A stretch of 23,126 nt of DNA from JAGLSB01 sp023135955. GTDB taxonomy: Bacteria; Bacteroidota; Bacteroidia; Bacteroidales; GCA-2748055. Below the pieces are notes generated by a model. It was not told the DNA's origin and did not search any database. It saw only the letters and a program-made list of their open reading frames with translations. The stretch is from contig DAOVIO010000050.1 in assembly GCA_030673645.1 (NCBI GenBank), positions 1 through 23,126 on the forward strand. Direction: 5' to 3'. Position numbers and translations under genes: made by a program. Shown one piece after another: positions 23,046 to 23,126 of this stretch. Each line of letters starts with the position of its first letter. Position 1 is the stretch's first letter.

Positions 23046-23126
23046 ATGCTACTTTTAGGGAAAGAATCATACAGTAATCATCTCCCGATTGAATTAAGGC
23101 AATGGCTAAATTTCAATTGGTTAAAA
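23046..23126 (+). CDS. Start of an unidentified ORF (3' partial)
   Basis: An ATG at 23046 opens 27 codons with no stop before the window ends (MLLLGKESYSNHLPIELRQW...). A promoter-like box lies just upstream. The visible peptide is too short to assign to a family. It is reported because position and promoter make it a plausible gene start. Confidence 0.4.
   Translation, partial: MLLLGKESYSNHLPIELRQWLNFNWLK

Overview
This AT-rich window reads as chromosome of a Bacteroidota bacterium that probably glides and/or has a type IX secretion system (T9SS). The evidence is the GldH lipoprotein, the PorW/SprE lipoprotein beside the response regulator PorX, a SPOR protein of the Bacteroidota type, a Mrp ATPase lacking the usual CxxC, weak Shine-Dalgarno sequences, several TTG starts, and promoters of the Bacteroidota sigma form (TTTG, about 20 bases, TAnnTTTG) before several genes. 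The order or genus cannot be fixed from the sequence alone.

Layout. 1-974: 3' part of a SPOR-domain membrane protein, convergent with metG (985-3018, minus). 3148-4496: LD-carboxypeptidase (ldcA-like) and a YraN-family nuclease-fold protein, separated by a nested palindrome. 4497-6900: a small accessory block with two toxin-antitoxin-type modules, higBA (plus strand, followed by an MmcQ/YjbR protein) and, facing it, the 'mobile mystery protein' pair A/B (HTH regulator plus Fic protein, minus strand). Each module has its own promoter with a palindrome in or next to it. 6880-8208: repeat-rich spacers around a LuxE/PaaK-like acyl-adenylate ligase gene, then pgk (8209-9399, minus). 9684-14925: a long rightward housekeeping run: DNA polymerase III delta', RicT-like PSP1 protein, gldH, trmB, an alkyltransferase-like protein, the Mrp Fe-S carrier ATPase and a NifU-type scaffold. 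15041-20953: porW/sprE, porX, tsaE and ald. 20963-22807: an unrecognised small lipoprotein and the Kdo transferase waaA. A promoter-like site and an ORF running off the end close the window (23046-23126).

How it fits together. Most of the window is core cell machinery: translation (MetG, TrmB, TsaE), replication (delta'), Fe-S assembly (Mrp, NifU), glycolysis (Pgk), LPS core (WaaA) and wall recycling (LdcA). T9SS and gliding parts (gldH, porW, porX) sit inside these housekeeping runs and not in a dedicated T9SS operon. The accessory elements are the two facing toxin-antitoxin-type modules and a set of dispersed intergenic repeats. The repeats include a GCTCAATAAC / YYARCACA-octamer / CATCAAATT element seen at two loci, one copy of which runs into the stop codon of the LuxE-like gene. 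I found no rRNA, tRNA, CRISPR array, complete insertion sequence or prophage.
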